Assembly: GCA_009746045.1 (NCBI GenBank)
Contig: RPFO01000104.1
Span: 2,424,448-2,488,447 of the forward strand
DNA length: 64,000 bases
Direction: 5' to 3'
From: Mesostigma viride
Taxonomy: Eukaryota > Streptophyta > Mesostigmatophyceae > Mesostigmatales > Mesostigmataceae
Shown piece by piece: positions 1 to 10,128 of the stretch; position 1 is the stretch's first letter; the number at the start of each line of letters is the position of its first letter. The translations under genes were made by a program, and so were the position numbers. The notes under the pieces were generated by a model. It saw only the letters and a program-made list of their open reading frames with translations, searched no databases and was not told where the DNA came from.

Positions 1-1087
1 TCATGGTAACGCACCTTGTTGTTCTTGAGTAGTCACGATAGGAGTGGAAGGGGTAGGAGTCGACTTAGCTGGGTTATCTGGATCACCGAAATGACGAGGG
101 CGGCAATGGTCCAGCGCTCGTAGTCCTAAAGTCAGCGACCCAGTGAATTTCTGCGAGTGCGGCCGTCTAATGAACAGCAACACGAAGGAAAAGGTGGAAA
201 CTACCAAGACGCTAATCGTCTCACTAATACCGAACCGAAACCATCACCTATCTACGACAGTAAGCAACATTTCTCAGGAAAACAAAACGAGGGAAAGGAG
301 CTATCTATAAAAGGATTTTCCGCTTCGAGCAGGTCTATCTTCTAGGCAGGGCGTGTCCCGAATCGGGCAGCACTACCCCCCCAGCTCGCAGGCGACCCGC
401 CCATTACCTGTCAAGTAGGTGTCGTCTTCATTTTCCCGGACGCGGAAGGGTTGATTCAATGACGTATGTTGCAGGGGATCGTCGTCTCGCTCTCTATCTA
501 AAATCCCTCCGAGTCCATTGTTACGCCGCAAGCCTCTACCGCCACCTCTACCTCTACCTGGCCTGATGCTACCTAGACTAGTAAGGCCGCCTCTAGTTAA
601 ACCCCTAGCGAAAGACGAACGAGACGATCCAGATCTCAATGCATTTACGTATGTGCTACTGTAATACGCCATAAGCCATTTACACAAACCCGTTTACTCC
701 AGGAATAGAGGAAGGAAACACAACTACACTGCCGTGACCCAAGCTAATATGTGTTAATTCATTTAACACACGCCGAGTGACCACACAAAGAGTGGAACGT
801 GCATAAATGGTCACCAACGGTCCGGCAGGCTCGGGCCGACCTGGCCCTCGCCTACAGAAACACAGAAACACAGGCAGGTGCACAGATGCACGCCGGTCCA
901 CTACATTCTACCAAAGGATAAGGACCACTAATAAAGTACGCGGCGCGGCACCCAAAGACACCCAATGTACCACGGTACTGTTACGAGGACAATCGTGTCC
1001 CAGCTAGAACTACACGTAAACCTAGGAACAACCGAGGCCAAGGACCTAATTTACGTCCGTAACTACAACGAATTGTTACGCGACGTA
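1..1087. other. Unassigned DNA left of the first LINE fragment
   Basis: No recognisable protein family. Several short minus-strand frames are open, with little space between them. The one at the left edge (1-207) has no ATG and an apparent membrane segment followed by a Pro/Thr-rich tail. The LINE homology begins near 1088, so this stretch is probably the DNA into which that fragment inserted. Composition and spacing differ from the retroelements to the right, but nothing identifies the source. Confidence 0.4.
373..672 (-). CDS. Possible small basic Gly/Arg-rich protein (unrecognised)
   Basis: An ATG-started frame of about 100 codons. The middle is strongly basic and glycine-rich (contains GRGRGGGRGLRR), the N-terminus is Ser-rich, and the C-terminal third is acidic. 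This composition is unlike a random frame and recalls small nucleic-acid-binding or virion core proteins, but I cannot assign a family. A neighbouring open frame upstream on the same strand ends a few bases before this start, which would suit a compact mobile or viral genome. It could also be chance. Confidence 0.25.
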   Translation of the reverse strand: MAYYSSTYVNALRSGSSRSSFARGLTRGGLTSLGSIRPGRGRGGGRGLRRNNGLGGILDRERDDDPLQHTSLNQPFRVRENEDDTYLTGNGRVACELGG

Positions 1088-1519
1088 ACAGATACCTCAG
1101 ATAGACTAGCTGGCACCAAGCCCGCCCAGCCTGGGCGATATGTCCTAACCTGGCGTGCCCCCGGCCGCGCGCGGCAGGGCCGCCACCCATGGACATTTCG
1201 TGATAGACTCGGCATGGACATGTGCTACACTAGACGTGACGGGCTCACCCCCGGGCAGCCTCATGGTTTGTCTGTAATATGGAGGCAGATGGTGCGCAAG
1301 GATAGATGGCAAGTAGTAATGAAGGAGACCACCCCCAAGCCTGTGGGGGCTCCGCGTGTGACAAGTATGGCATCAATAGCGATTCGGGCCGCGGTGCCCA
1401 CACCCCTGTAACTAGGACCTAGATAGCTTATACCATCCATTCCATCCCATGTTCCCCTCCCACTGAGGACTTATGCTCACGTGACGCAGTCACGTGTCTA
1501 TTAATTAATTAATTAATGC
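1088..1519 (+). pseudogene. LINE 3' fragment, copy 1
   Basis: This stretch is nearly identical to 4963-5396, which is the C-terminal end of a LINE reverse-transcriptase ORF. It encodes the same tail (motifs RLAGTKPAQPGRYV and HPWTFRDRLGMDM), then the same 3' UTR, ending in a (TTAA)n microsatellite at about 1500-1516. The copy is 5'-truncated, as is typical of target-primed reverse transcription. There is a short deletion relative to copy 2 in the Gly-Gln-Pro stretch and a shifted last 30 codons. No RT motifs are present, so it is dead. Confidence 0.75.
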
Positions 1520-1965
1520 CCCTTCTCTGGGCTATGTGCTACATATACTCCCAACGGAGTTATGTTCCTTATTAATTAATTAATTAATTAATAGCTGTAC
1601 AAGGGCTAAGCTACAGCTATGTAAGGCAATGGCTATACCAGTAGTGTAGATTAGTCAGGCTTAGCCTAGCATGTGGCCCACCACGCGCATTAATTAATTA
1701 ATTAATTATCAACATCACTCCGTTGGGAGTAGATGTAGCACATAGCCCTGAGAAGGGGCATATGGCTTTTAATACATTCTAGGCTACTTCATGCAAGGGT
1801 GGGAATGTAAGCTACCCCTGCTCTAGGTGCACCAGGGCACCCGCACCCTCATGGTCTATCACGCTATGCCCGGGTAAGGGGGGAGCATGCCTGTGAGGGG
1901 GAAGATCATCATGGCTATACAAAAACTAGAGCGTGGCATCTCAGCAGAGAGCAGCTCTCTGCATG
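1516..1965. repeat. Left arm of a long imperfect inverted repeat
   Basis: Contains its own hairpin: a 43-44 bp segment at about 1516-1559 (begins ATGCCCCTTCTC) recurs inverted at about 1719-1762. The second half of the arm, from about 1690 to 1965, is also found inverted at 7253-7540 and 5403-5490. Interspersed (TTAA)n tracts lie at about 1571-1594 and 1688-1709. This looks like a foldback or MITE-type dispersed repeat. No coding signal. Confidence 0.6.
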
Positions 1966-2125
1966 GGCACAGCATTACTAAATAAAACTAGGCATGTACG
2001 CCCATAATGGCCCCCATGGATGATGCCTTCAGTATTTAGCTACGCCATGCCTACAATGGGACCTCCCATGGATGTTGCAGTTGCAGCATTTAGCCATGCT
2101 ATGCCTAAGCATGATGTTCATGCGC

Positions 2126-3099
2126 ATGATCCTCAACCGCCTTCGTTCTGCTCTCGACTGTCACCTTGGGGAATTAGTCAAATGGGCTTCCGTCCTGGGC
2201 GCAACACCGTCATGGCCATCTTCGTCGCGCGTCGCCTCTTCGAGGAAATCGCTCTCCTGCAACCTGGTGAGTTTCCCGCAATCTTGATCTTCGTCGACTT
2301 CATCAAGGCTTTTGATTCTGTCCTCTGGGACGCTCTATGGGCTGTACTTGCTCGCGCTCGCGTCCCCACTCCCCTGATTACCGTCATCCGCACGCTGTAT
2401 GAGGGGTCGACCACTTCGGTGCGCACTCAACACGGCATTACCCCGCCATGCATGCCCACTGCAGACCGGCGTCTGGCAGGGTTGCGTCCTGTCGCCGTAC
2501 CTGTTTATTATTGTAGTGGATTATGTTATGCGCCAGGCACGTGCTCGCTTTGCTAGCATTGCTAGCCGTGCCCCTGGCCTAGCGATCACGAACGAGCTTG
2601 GGGAAGGGGGGCCGACTAACAGGCAGAATTTACTAGCTGACCTCATTTATGCCGACGACATCACGCTCATCGAGAAGCCGGAGTCTGCCCAACTTTGGCT
2701 GGACTGCCTGGCGCTCGAGGCTCGGGCGGTTGGTCTAGAAATCAGCCCCAAAACGGAGGCCCTGGCCCTCGGCATGGCAGGGCCCCCACCCACACTCCGC
2801 CTCTTAGACGATGCGGAGGTCAACTACCCTCCTTCAGGCCGCTTCAAGCTGCTCGGCAGTTGGCTTCCCGACTGCGAGGACGACATGACGACACGGATCG
2901 GCATGGCGTGGGCGCACCTCCATGATGACCACCGCCGCTGGTGGAGCAACCCCGCCCTACCCCGGATCGTCAAGCGTGACCTCTTCAAGGTCGTCATTCT
3001 GACGATCCTGACCTACGGCGCCGAGACGTGGGCACTGACGCAGGAGCTGGAGCAACGACTCGACGGCGCCGTCACCAAGATGCTGCGCCAGGCCCTTAA
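2126..3099 (+). pseudogene. LINE reverse transcriptase, 5' part (interrupted)
   Basis: Non-LTR reverse transcriptase core. Visible motifs in order: LNRLRSALD and GFRPGRNT (RT fingers), FVDFIKAFDSV (first catalytic aspartate), GVWQGCVLSPYLF, then LIYADDITL with the catalytic YADD pair, and LTYGAETW in the thumb. Reading needs frame changes near 2175 and 2450, so it is inactive as written. The 5' end with any endonuclease domain is missing. Translation runs to the TTAA at 3096-3099, where a DNA element is inserted, and resumes in frame at 4843. Clade not resolved. Confidence 0.85.
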
Positions 3100-4838
3100 C
3101 CCGTGTTTTTTTTTTTTAGAACGCGATATACTGCGTTGTAAGCTATTTATAGAACACATCATAACATCTAGGGAAAATTTTTTTTCATAGTCATGTGTAT
3201 ACTTTCCTGAAAGCCCATAAATCAAAGGATTTTTTGAGCTACTCAGACCTACAAAATGCTAATTCATTTGAGAGATACACTGGTTTGAATACAGGGGGGT
3301 CTGACCATGACCGCGATTTGTTGACCCTAGGTCACAAGTCATGTGCTTATTCACAAATGGTTCATGAAAAAAATCTGGCTTCTTGCACGAGCTATGGGCA
3401 ACATATGCAGGCTCTGTGAAACAAAACTCAGGCCCATTGGGCCACTGGAGCTATTTTTTATTAGCATTACAATTACAACGCAGTACAACGCAGTGGGAAA
3501 AATGAGAGCCCTTCACAACATGACCCAACGACACAAGCCCCATAAACGGGGATATCATGAGCTAGGAGGGTCAAAACGTTGAAAATAGGTGTTGTATAAG
3601 TTATACAGCATCAAACATGCATCAAACATCATGACTGGATGACATAATATGACTGAATCAGGCAGCCATAGCCAAAGCATCATCCACTCTCACAACGTGT
3701 TGAGCACATGCCTCGTGGGAAGGGAGGCACTGGGTTTTCATTCCACAATGTGCACAATACTGAAAGAAAGAGGCATGTGTAATGCAAGGCTTGGATAGGT
3801 TGAGTGATCCATGAGCTTACATGCAGGCGAAGATGACGCTGGAATGCATGCTAGCAAATGGTGGCAAGATGCTAACAACGCATGATTATACACCATGATT
3901 ATGGGCACCTAGCTGATCTTCTTGCACAATCAACGCAGTATAAACCATCAATATCCAATCCTCACGATATATTCACGGCTTGACGACGTATACAGCACCT
4001 AAATACTGCACGACTGCAACCTGCTATGGCTGACATGCAAGCAACGTCGAGTAGGATGGCGGTCTTAGAGAGGCTGGGCAGAGGTCGGTAGAAATAAGTG
4101 GAAAACTGGCAGAAACTAGGTGGAAACACGATATACTTACGCCTGCAAGCTCTATTGAGCCGGTGGCAGAGGCCATTTCCAGGAAAATACAGCATACCGT
4201 AGCAATAGCCACGGTCACGCCTTACGCTATTTGCAGGCACCATCATGCCCGGAGCTACCCAATAAAAGTCTGCACAAATCTCGGTTTAGCCGAGAGTCCG
4301 GGCGTTCGGAATGAATAAACATGTGTTAAGAAGTCGAAACACCATGGAAATACCAAGCATGGTGCCGCAGCAGACCCGAGTCCTGCCGTAATAATATGTA
4401 TGCCGGTTTCCAGGGTTTCCGCATGAAAGTTGGGTGAGAAACTGGAAAAATCTACGTTTCCTTTGCCCCAGTACCTCAACAAACTCGTAGAAACCTCATT
4501 ATCAACCTTTGAACGCATCATCATGGTCGTGCCACCCAACAGCCACTGAAATTCGCGCGAAAACTGGCGAGATCTACCTGCCGCCATCGCCGTCGTCTTC
4601 ACCTTCGTCCCGCGAAAATGCCTGATTTCAGTGGTACATATTTGTTTGCAGCTGTCACAAAAAAAATCCAAAAAATACCAGGATTTTTTCTTGAGTTCTA
4701 CGGGATGTAAGGAGGCCGTCCACCGAGTTTCAGACCGAAAATCTCGTATCTACTGTGCCTGCCACGTGTCAGATTACAACGCGATACATCGCGTTCTAAC
4801 CCTACAACGCGATACATCGCGTTGTAAAAAAACACGGG
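3100..4838. mobile_element. TTAA-flanked non-autonomous DNA element (piggyBac-like ends)
   Basis: TTAA stands on both sides (3096-3099 and 4839-4842). The termini are inverted: CCCGTG plus a T-run on the left, an A-run plus CACGGG on the right. A subterminal palindromic motif built from ACAACGCGAT and ATCGCGTTGT occurs twice at the right end (about 4776-4825) and once, degenerate, on the left (3118-3140). TTAA duplication with CCC ends is the piggyBac signature. No transposase frame is seen in its 1739 bp, so it is presumably mobilised in trans. Removing it and one TTAA restores the LINE frame exactly. Confidence 0.85.
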
Positions 4839-5397
4839 TTAACATCCCCTTTGGTTTGCACATTAGTAATGAGGATTTGTACGCTGATTTGCCCTATGTT
4901 TCCCACATTATTAGGCACAGGCGCCTGGGCCTAGCCGGGCACCTGGCCCGCACAGATCAGGTAGATACATCAGATAGACTAGCTGGCACCAAGCCCGCCC
5001 AGCCTGGGCGATATGTAGTCCTCACCTGGCGTGCCCCCGGCCGCGCGCGGGAGGGCCGCCACCCATGGACATTTCGTGATAGACTCGGCATGGACATGTG
5101 CTACACTAGACGTGACGGGCTCACCCCCGGGCAGCCGCCTCCTGGTTTGTCTGTAATATGGAGGCAGATGGTGCGCAAGAATAGATGGCAAGTAGTGATG
5201 AAGGAGACCACCCCCAAGCCTGTGGGGGCTCCGCGTGTGACCAAGTATGGCATTCATAGCGATTCGGGCCGCGGTGCCCACACCCCTGTAACTAGGACCT
5301 AGATAGCTTATACAATCCATTCCATCCCATGTTCCCCTCCCACTGAGGACTTATGCTCACGTGACGCAGTCACGTGTCTATTAATTAATTAATTAAT
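4839..5397 (+). pseudogene. LINE reverse transcriptase, 3' part and 3' UTR
   Basis: Continues the frame of the upstream RT fragment after the TTAA element. It contains HIIRHRRLGLAGHLART, the 'RRLxxxGHxxR' block common at the C-terminus of LINE RTs, followed by a tail that ends at a stop near 5302. The 3' UTR runs to a (TTAA)n tract at about 5381-5396. The same tail is found at 1088-1519, so at least two insertions of this family lie within 5 kb. No zinc-binding CCHC is obvious in the tail. Confidence 0.8.
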
Positions 5398-5402
5398 GCC
5401 TA

Positions 5403-7540
5403 AGCAGGGAGCTACTCTCTGCTGAGATGCCATGTGTTTACCAGCTATAGCCTAGCTACATACCTTCCACCCCATATTGTCTATTTACCCAGAGGCCTCA
5501 ATTGAGGCCTTTTGGCTCAATTGAGGCCTTTTTCACCAAGGTCACATGAGGACGGTAATTTTGGCGGGAAGGACCGGTCCTATGGGTCGTCCGGCCCCAG
5601 TGGCGCGAATCTGGTATATGTGCTGAGCGTCCTGACCCGTTGGGGTCGACAGGGGTCGACGGTTACTGAAAGATATGTGAGGTGGAAAAGTACCTATTTT
5701 GGCCACTTTCGTGCAACCGGACGACGAATTTTCACGAATGCACGACCATGGCGGCCTCGAGTAAAATAGACCGTATGGCCACGTTCGTGCATCATTTCGA
5801 CCAGTAAGGAGCGCGTTGGGTAGATAAATTATCCGTTAAGCTAGCCCGATCGCTAAATGGGTCAAAAGTCGATTTCTAAATTCGTGGGGTCGTTATTTGT
5901 GTGCTGAATGCCAGGTTAGTGAAATTCAGCTGGGGCGTAATTGGCGTTGATAGTGCGCCTGCCAGCAGGCCGGTGCTTCGATATGCTGGGAAGAGACTAG
6001 CGGAACGGCGGGGGGGGATGTTGGGGCAGCCGTGACTAAAGGGGCACTGGCTATTTTCGAGCCTTTTGGCGTGGATCCGTAGGTAGAGGAAGGGGTGTTT
6101 TTAGCTAGGAAAAACTGGGATGCGGACAATAAACGCGCGCGCGCCCCCAGCTATGGGAGCGCCATTATGCGAACAGCGCTGGTGAGGCCGCTGCAGCCGC
6201 TTTCATACGTCAATGGACGACGCATGGAGCGTCTGTCCGGCCAGATTTGCGGGCTGCATCGCTTCCGGACAACTTGAAAAGGCCGAGCTTGAACAGCTTT
6301 TCTAATGCAGCCACGTTCAGCGCCAGCGCATATGCGTGCCTAGTGATCCCGGGTGTGAGGGGTGTGAAAGGTAAGTGCGTCCTGGTGGTAGTAAGGTAAT
6401 GGCATCGATTTGCTTGTGATATCGTCAGTTTTTAGCTGCCTATCGGCGCCTAGTGCCGATGTGACGTAAGGCAGGTTATAGTACTTTGTGCAGTGCTCTG
6501 CGGCTGGCCCCCGCCGTGTAGACGTGTTTGCTTTCCATAAGAAGCATGGCAGTTCCTGCCATGCTGGCCATGTCTCAGGCAACCCTTGCAAAGCCCGAAA
6601 TCAAGCTAAGCGGTCTACTAGGCTGTGCAAATGTTGTCCAGTTATGCTTGTATATCTTGCCATGTGCTGTTCATATGCTGCCGCGGCAGCAAAACCCTGT
6701 CATAATATACCGTAACAACCTAGATATTGGGGCTATGTGAGTGAAGCTACGCGCTTGGAAGGTCACACCTATCATTATAATGCATGATCCTTGTGCGTGT
6801 TTGTAATAGAGCCTTAGGATTCCTCATGGTTACGTGCAATACCCATGGCAGGCTATTGCTGCCTGCAGTGCTGCGGGACAGCCCCGGCCGTGCAAGTGTG
6901 TGTGAGGGGTCCCTTGGGGAGCATGCCAGGTCATGCCATGCTTACCGTGTCGTGGGGGAACCTCGTAAGGTCCAAAAGACACGTTACATGCAGATGGAAC
7001 TGAGTACTGGCGCCTTTTGGTCGCTTGTATCTATGGTCATGTTGTGTTGATGGTGCCGTCGCAGCGACACCCTGTTTTATTAAATCATAATTAAATATGT
7101 ATTAGGGCTATATGACTTATGACAAGTGCTGGGAACCCCAAAACAATCATAATAATGCATGGCCTTCACTCATATTTGGAATAAAGTTTGTTGGCTCATT
7201 GTAATTACATGCAACACCCAATTTATAAAAAGGCCTCAATTGAGGCCTTTTTCTAGGTAGATAGACAATATGTCATGCAGGCCTTCTAGGCCCTCTCCTC
7301 AAGCCGCCTTGTGTGCCTGTGCTTGTTTAGGAGGCATCAACCATCATGGCGGTGCAGGTGCACCTTGTGCATCCAGAGCAGGTGATAGTTGTACATCCTA
7401 CACCTGCAGGTTGTCGCCCTGATTGTATTACAAACCCATAGATGCCCCTTTCTCAGGGCTATGTGTTACATATGCTCCCCACGGATCGAGCTATGATTTT
7501 AATTAATTAATTAATTAAAAGGCAATGGCTGGTTGTGTAC
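5403..7540. repeat. Right arm of the long inverted repeat (split by a DNA element)
   Basis: 5403-5490 and 7253-7540 together match, inverted, the repeat at about 1690-1965. Shared blocks include GCATCTCAGCAGAGAG (left) against CTCTCTGCTGAGATGC (right), a GCACC-rich block, CTCAGGGCTATGTG and a (TTAA)n tract at about 7500-7518. The element at 5474-7271 interrupts this arm. The LINE tail of copy 2 abuts the arm at 5397, and the tail of copy 1 abuts the other arm at 1516. Confidence 0.55.
5474..7271. mobile_element. ~1.8 kb terminal-inverted-repeat element with palindromic ends
   Basis: The two ends are inverted copies: CATATTGTCTAT on the left and ATAGACAATATG on the right. Each is followed internally by the same 18-bp palindrome, AGGCCTCAATTGAGGCCT (5493-5510 and 7231-7248). 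The left side has a second palindrome half. No frame with a recognisable transposase is present. Near the left end, 5570-5700 resembles, in inverse orientation, 11700-11860 of the element at 10129-11911 (shared GGGGTCGACAGGGGTCGAC). The target duplication is not clear. Confidence 0.6.
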
Positions 7541-7665
7541 CGTGTGTTAGCGGTGCACGTGACTAGGTATGGTGGCACAGCTAGGCAAACATTCTAGGCA
7601 TGGCTGCCATGGCGGCAGTGACTACCAACGATTCTAGCCCGCAGGGGGCGTCCGCATCTTGTACG

Positions 7666-8200
7666 GTTGATCATCAGGTCCCCGCCCCTCCATGCAGTAC
7701 ACCTTGGGCTTCTGGGGACTGGGGTACGTCCTGCTTGTGGCAGAGGTATTCAGGCCACAGGGCGCGTCGCTGCTGCTGCTGAGCGGGGGTCAGGTCGTCG
7801 TCCAGCGTCCAGGTGAGGTCGTGCAACCAGCTCTTGCGACGAGAGAGGAACCGCTGCTTGTCCTCATCAGGGGAGGGGGGGAAGGTGAGCAGGACTGGTG
7901 GGGGAACCGCCTTAATTGTCCCGTGAGTGGGGAAGGCGGTGGCACCCGCGCAGTTCTACCTCACCTTCCAGGCCCATGAGACTGAGAACTAGCTAGTCCT
8001 TGAGCTCGTCGGCAAGGGTGGTTGACGTCTCACCTGGCTTCTGAGGGAAACGACGCAGCACCACTCGGCACTTGCGGCGAGCGCGGTCGGTGGCCTCCCG
8101 TTGTTCGGCCTGGGGGTGGTCCTCCAGATCCTGGAGTTTCGTGGCGATGGCGTCAGTGGTTGCGGCGGTCGCTGACCGCAGCAGGTCCGCATATATAGGT
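7666..8200 (-). pseudogene. Retroelement ORF1-like fragment
   Basis: Two minus-strand stretches look coding by composition. The first, about 8188-7996, has a charged helical run (KLQDLEDHPQAEQREAT) and a stop. The second, about 7940-7666, has PPPVLLTFPPSPDEDKQRF followed by LSRRKSWLHDLTW. The 'hydrophobic strand, charged, (K)DK-R' pattern recalls the RNA-binding domain of LINE ORF1 proteins. Stops and shifts separate the two parts. It ends close to the left edge of the gypsy element, which may have truncated it. Family assignment is tentative. Confidence 0.4.
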
Positions 8201-8229
8201 CAGCGCCATTCCCGACTTGGTCACCCCAT

Positions 8230-9679
8230 TGTAACGTGCCAAGCCAATCGGCCAGACACGTTGGGAAAGATCGTTTCTATCTACGGGACTATCGTCCCGG
8301 TTTGTTGCCTGCCTGAGTAGAAAGGGTGATCACTATCCTATGGGCTACTTGCTGTCATCACAGCGTAGGCCCAGAAGCATTATAATAATTACCTTCTTGT
8401 ATTCTTGCAATTGCAGTTGTACAAGGTTGTGTGTGTGTCGAACACGATTGTATTAAAAGGAATAGATTCGTAGCTCAGATTAACTGAGGTGGGTGAGTCG
8501 GCGGATTGGAGGACGACTGTCTTGTCCATCGTCCTCGCACGCCTTTATGCCAAGCAGTGCCACTAGGTCGGCGCTGCTGATCCAATCCGTGTGGCTCAGA
8601 ATCTTCCACGCTAAGTTAACGGCCTGAAGTATATTGTAGTGGGCCGAACTACGGGTCGACCATAGAGCGGATCGACCTCTATCCATGTCCGTGGTAACCA
8701 TCGTTACGTTATGCCATCGGACACACATCCATCGATATATATTAAAAATATAATTACTTACAGCAGAGTGAAATCACTCAAACCAAAGCAAACGCCCAGC
8801 TATAAACCTATATACAGAGCCATGTCAAAGCTCTATACTACGATAAGACCAATGGAAACGCCTAACGGGAGGAACCTAATAGCCCTGCTGCACCGCAAAA
8901 TCAGCCCGCGTACGGCGGAGCATGATGTCAGCCATGGCCCGAGTCAGCGCCACCGACAAGCGCTGACGCCAATATGACGTCCAGGTCCGCGCCGACCATG
9001 GGGCCCGCTGGCCCTCCAGGTCCAGCCGGTCCTCCCGGAGCCGGCAACACTCCTTGAAGAAGGCGGAGGTCAGGGGCCCCATGGCCCCAAACTCCTCCAG
9101 GACAAAGGGCACCACACGATGGTGCCCGACGTCGCCGTAGGCCAGGAGCTTGGCCCGCTCCGCCCGGTCCGCCGTGTAACCTGCCGTGAGGGAGGCCCCA
9201 GCCACGTGGCTAAGAGCCAAGGGCCGCGCCACCGAAACGTCAATAAGCAGATGCCGGCCACCCCCCTCAAAGTCCAGCACCACGATGTCAGGCCGGTGGT
9301 TGGGGGAATAGAAGGCAGCGCCATCCGCATCCTCGGACCGGATGTTCGCGTGGGGGAAAACCGACCGAATCATGGCGAGCACCACCGTCAGGAGGACAGT
9401 GTGCAAATACAAATACCAATTCTGATTCTGTTGGCCCCCCATGCAGGCAAGGTAGTGAGTCCCCGTGGGATCCAGCGGCATATATATCCCAATGTCACCA
9501 ATATTACTCTAGATATCGACTGTCGGCACCCTCGTATACACAAGCAGAGGTGTCCCGGAAGGTATGGACTTCAAACCACCTTAGGTATCTATCTCTTTTT
9601 GCACGTATCTTTTTATACCATATTTCTTTTGCCAAACTGTCTCGTGCTCGCTAGGCTCGACCCTAGTCGGCACGCTACA
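8230..9679 (-). repeat. 3' LTR of the gypsy element (contains a LINE fragment)
   Basis: Matches the right LTR over two blocks, 8230-8742 and 9480-9679, and is interrupted by a LINE fragment. Without the insert it is about 710 bp. The retained sequence differs from the other LTR by very few bases (for example C versus G near 9553/23803), which suggests a fairly recent integration. It shows the site before the right-LTR insertion: GTTAAC here is followed directly by GGCCTGAAG. Confidence 0.88.
8743..9479 (-). pseudogene. LINE C-terminal fragment with endonuclease-like motif, in the LTR
   Basis: A 201-codon open frame. It has GTHYLACMGGQQNQNW, then HRPDIVVLDF and HLLIDVSVARP, a spacing like the (R/K)PD...D motif of the restriction-like endonucleases of early-branching LINEs. 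A helical tail ends at a stop near 8876. A 3' UTR continues to 8743. ATATATAT is repeated on both sides (8735-8742 and 9480-9487), and the other LTR has the uninterrupted site. It is a 5'-truncated insertion. The same 3' end recurs at 24985-25465. Confidence 0.75.
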
Positions 9680-10128
9680 CTCCTCCCCCCCTATCGGGGA
9701 AGGGAGCCCACTCCCTTCAAGCGAAGGGTACAAATAGTTTGGCTCATGCGCTATCCAGACCTTGGCCTCGTTGCCTTCTCCCTAGGCTTCCCTTAGTCAC
9801 GCATCAAGCCGGGTATCCGCTGGAGCCCACCCTATATAGTGATTCGAGGCGGGCGCGCACGATCGGGGGCACGATCGGACGGCGGGCGCGCACGATCCTA
9901 GCCACAGCAATTGGGGGGCACGATCCTGGGCACTAGCGATCGGAGGGGGCCGCGCTCGAGTAGGGACTCTCCCCACGGATAGGCCTGTCCCGGCAGGATT
10001 TGTTTCCTTAGGTTGCCCAAGTGTCCAGCTCTAAGACCTTGGTCCCTAACTATCTACCGGGCCGAAGAACCCGGGCGGGCGTAAGGCCCTCCTATTCTAC
10101 CGAGGAGTCCCTCGGTCGGGCCTAGCGC
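9680..10128 (-). promoter_or_regulatory. Gypsy polypurine tract and 3' untranslated region
   Basis: Immediately next to the 3' LTR the minus strand reads TAGGGGGGAGGAG (9680-9692), a polypurine tract for plus-strand priming. The rest of the stretch is noncoding and GC-rich, with short repeats of GCACGATC at about 9860-9935. No frame is convincing. Confidence 0.75.

Noticed and set aside
1516-1762. Rho-independent terminator from the strong hairpin
   Set aside because: The genome is eukaryotic and the arms are 160 bp apart; a MITE-type repeat is the better reading.
7692-7979. 95-codon plus-strand ORF with Leu/Gly-rich start
   Set aside because: Antisense to the ORF1-like coding stretch, which has better composition and a recognisable pattern.
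9119-9796. 225-codon plus-strand ORF
   Set aside because: Antisense to the LINE C-terminal frame and running across the LTR edge; no motif.
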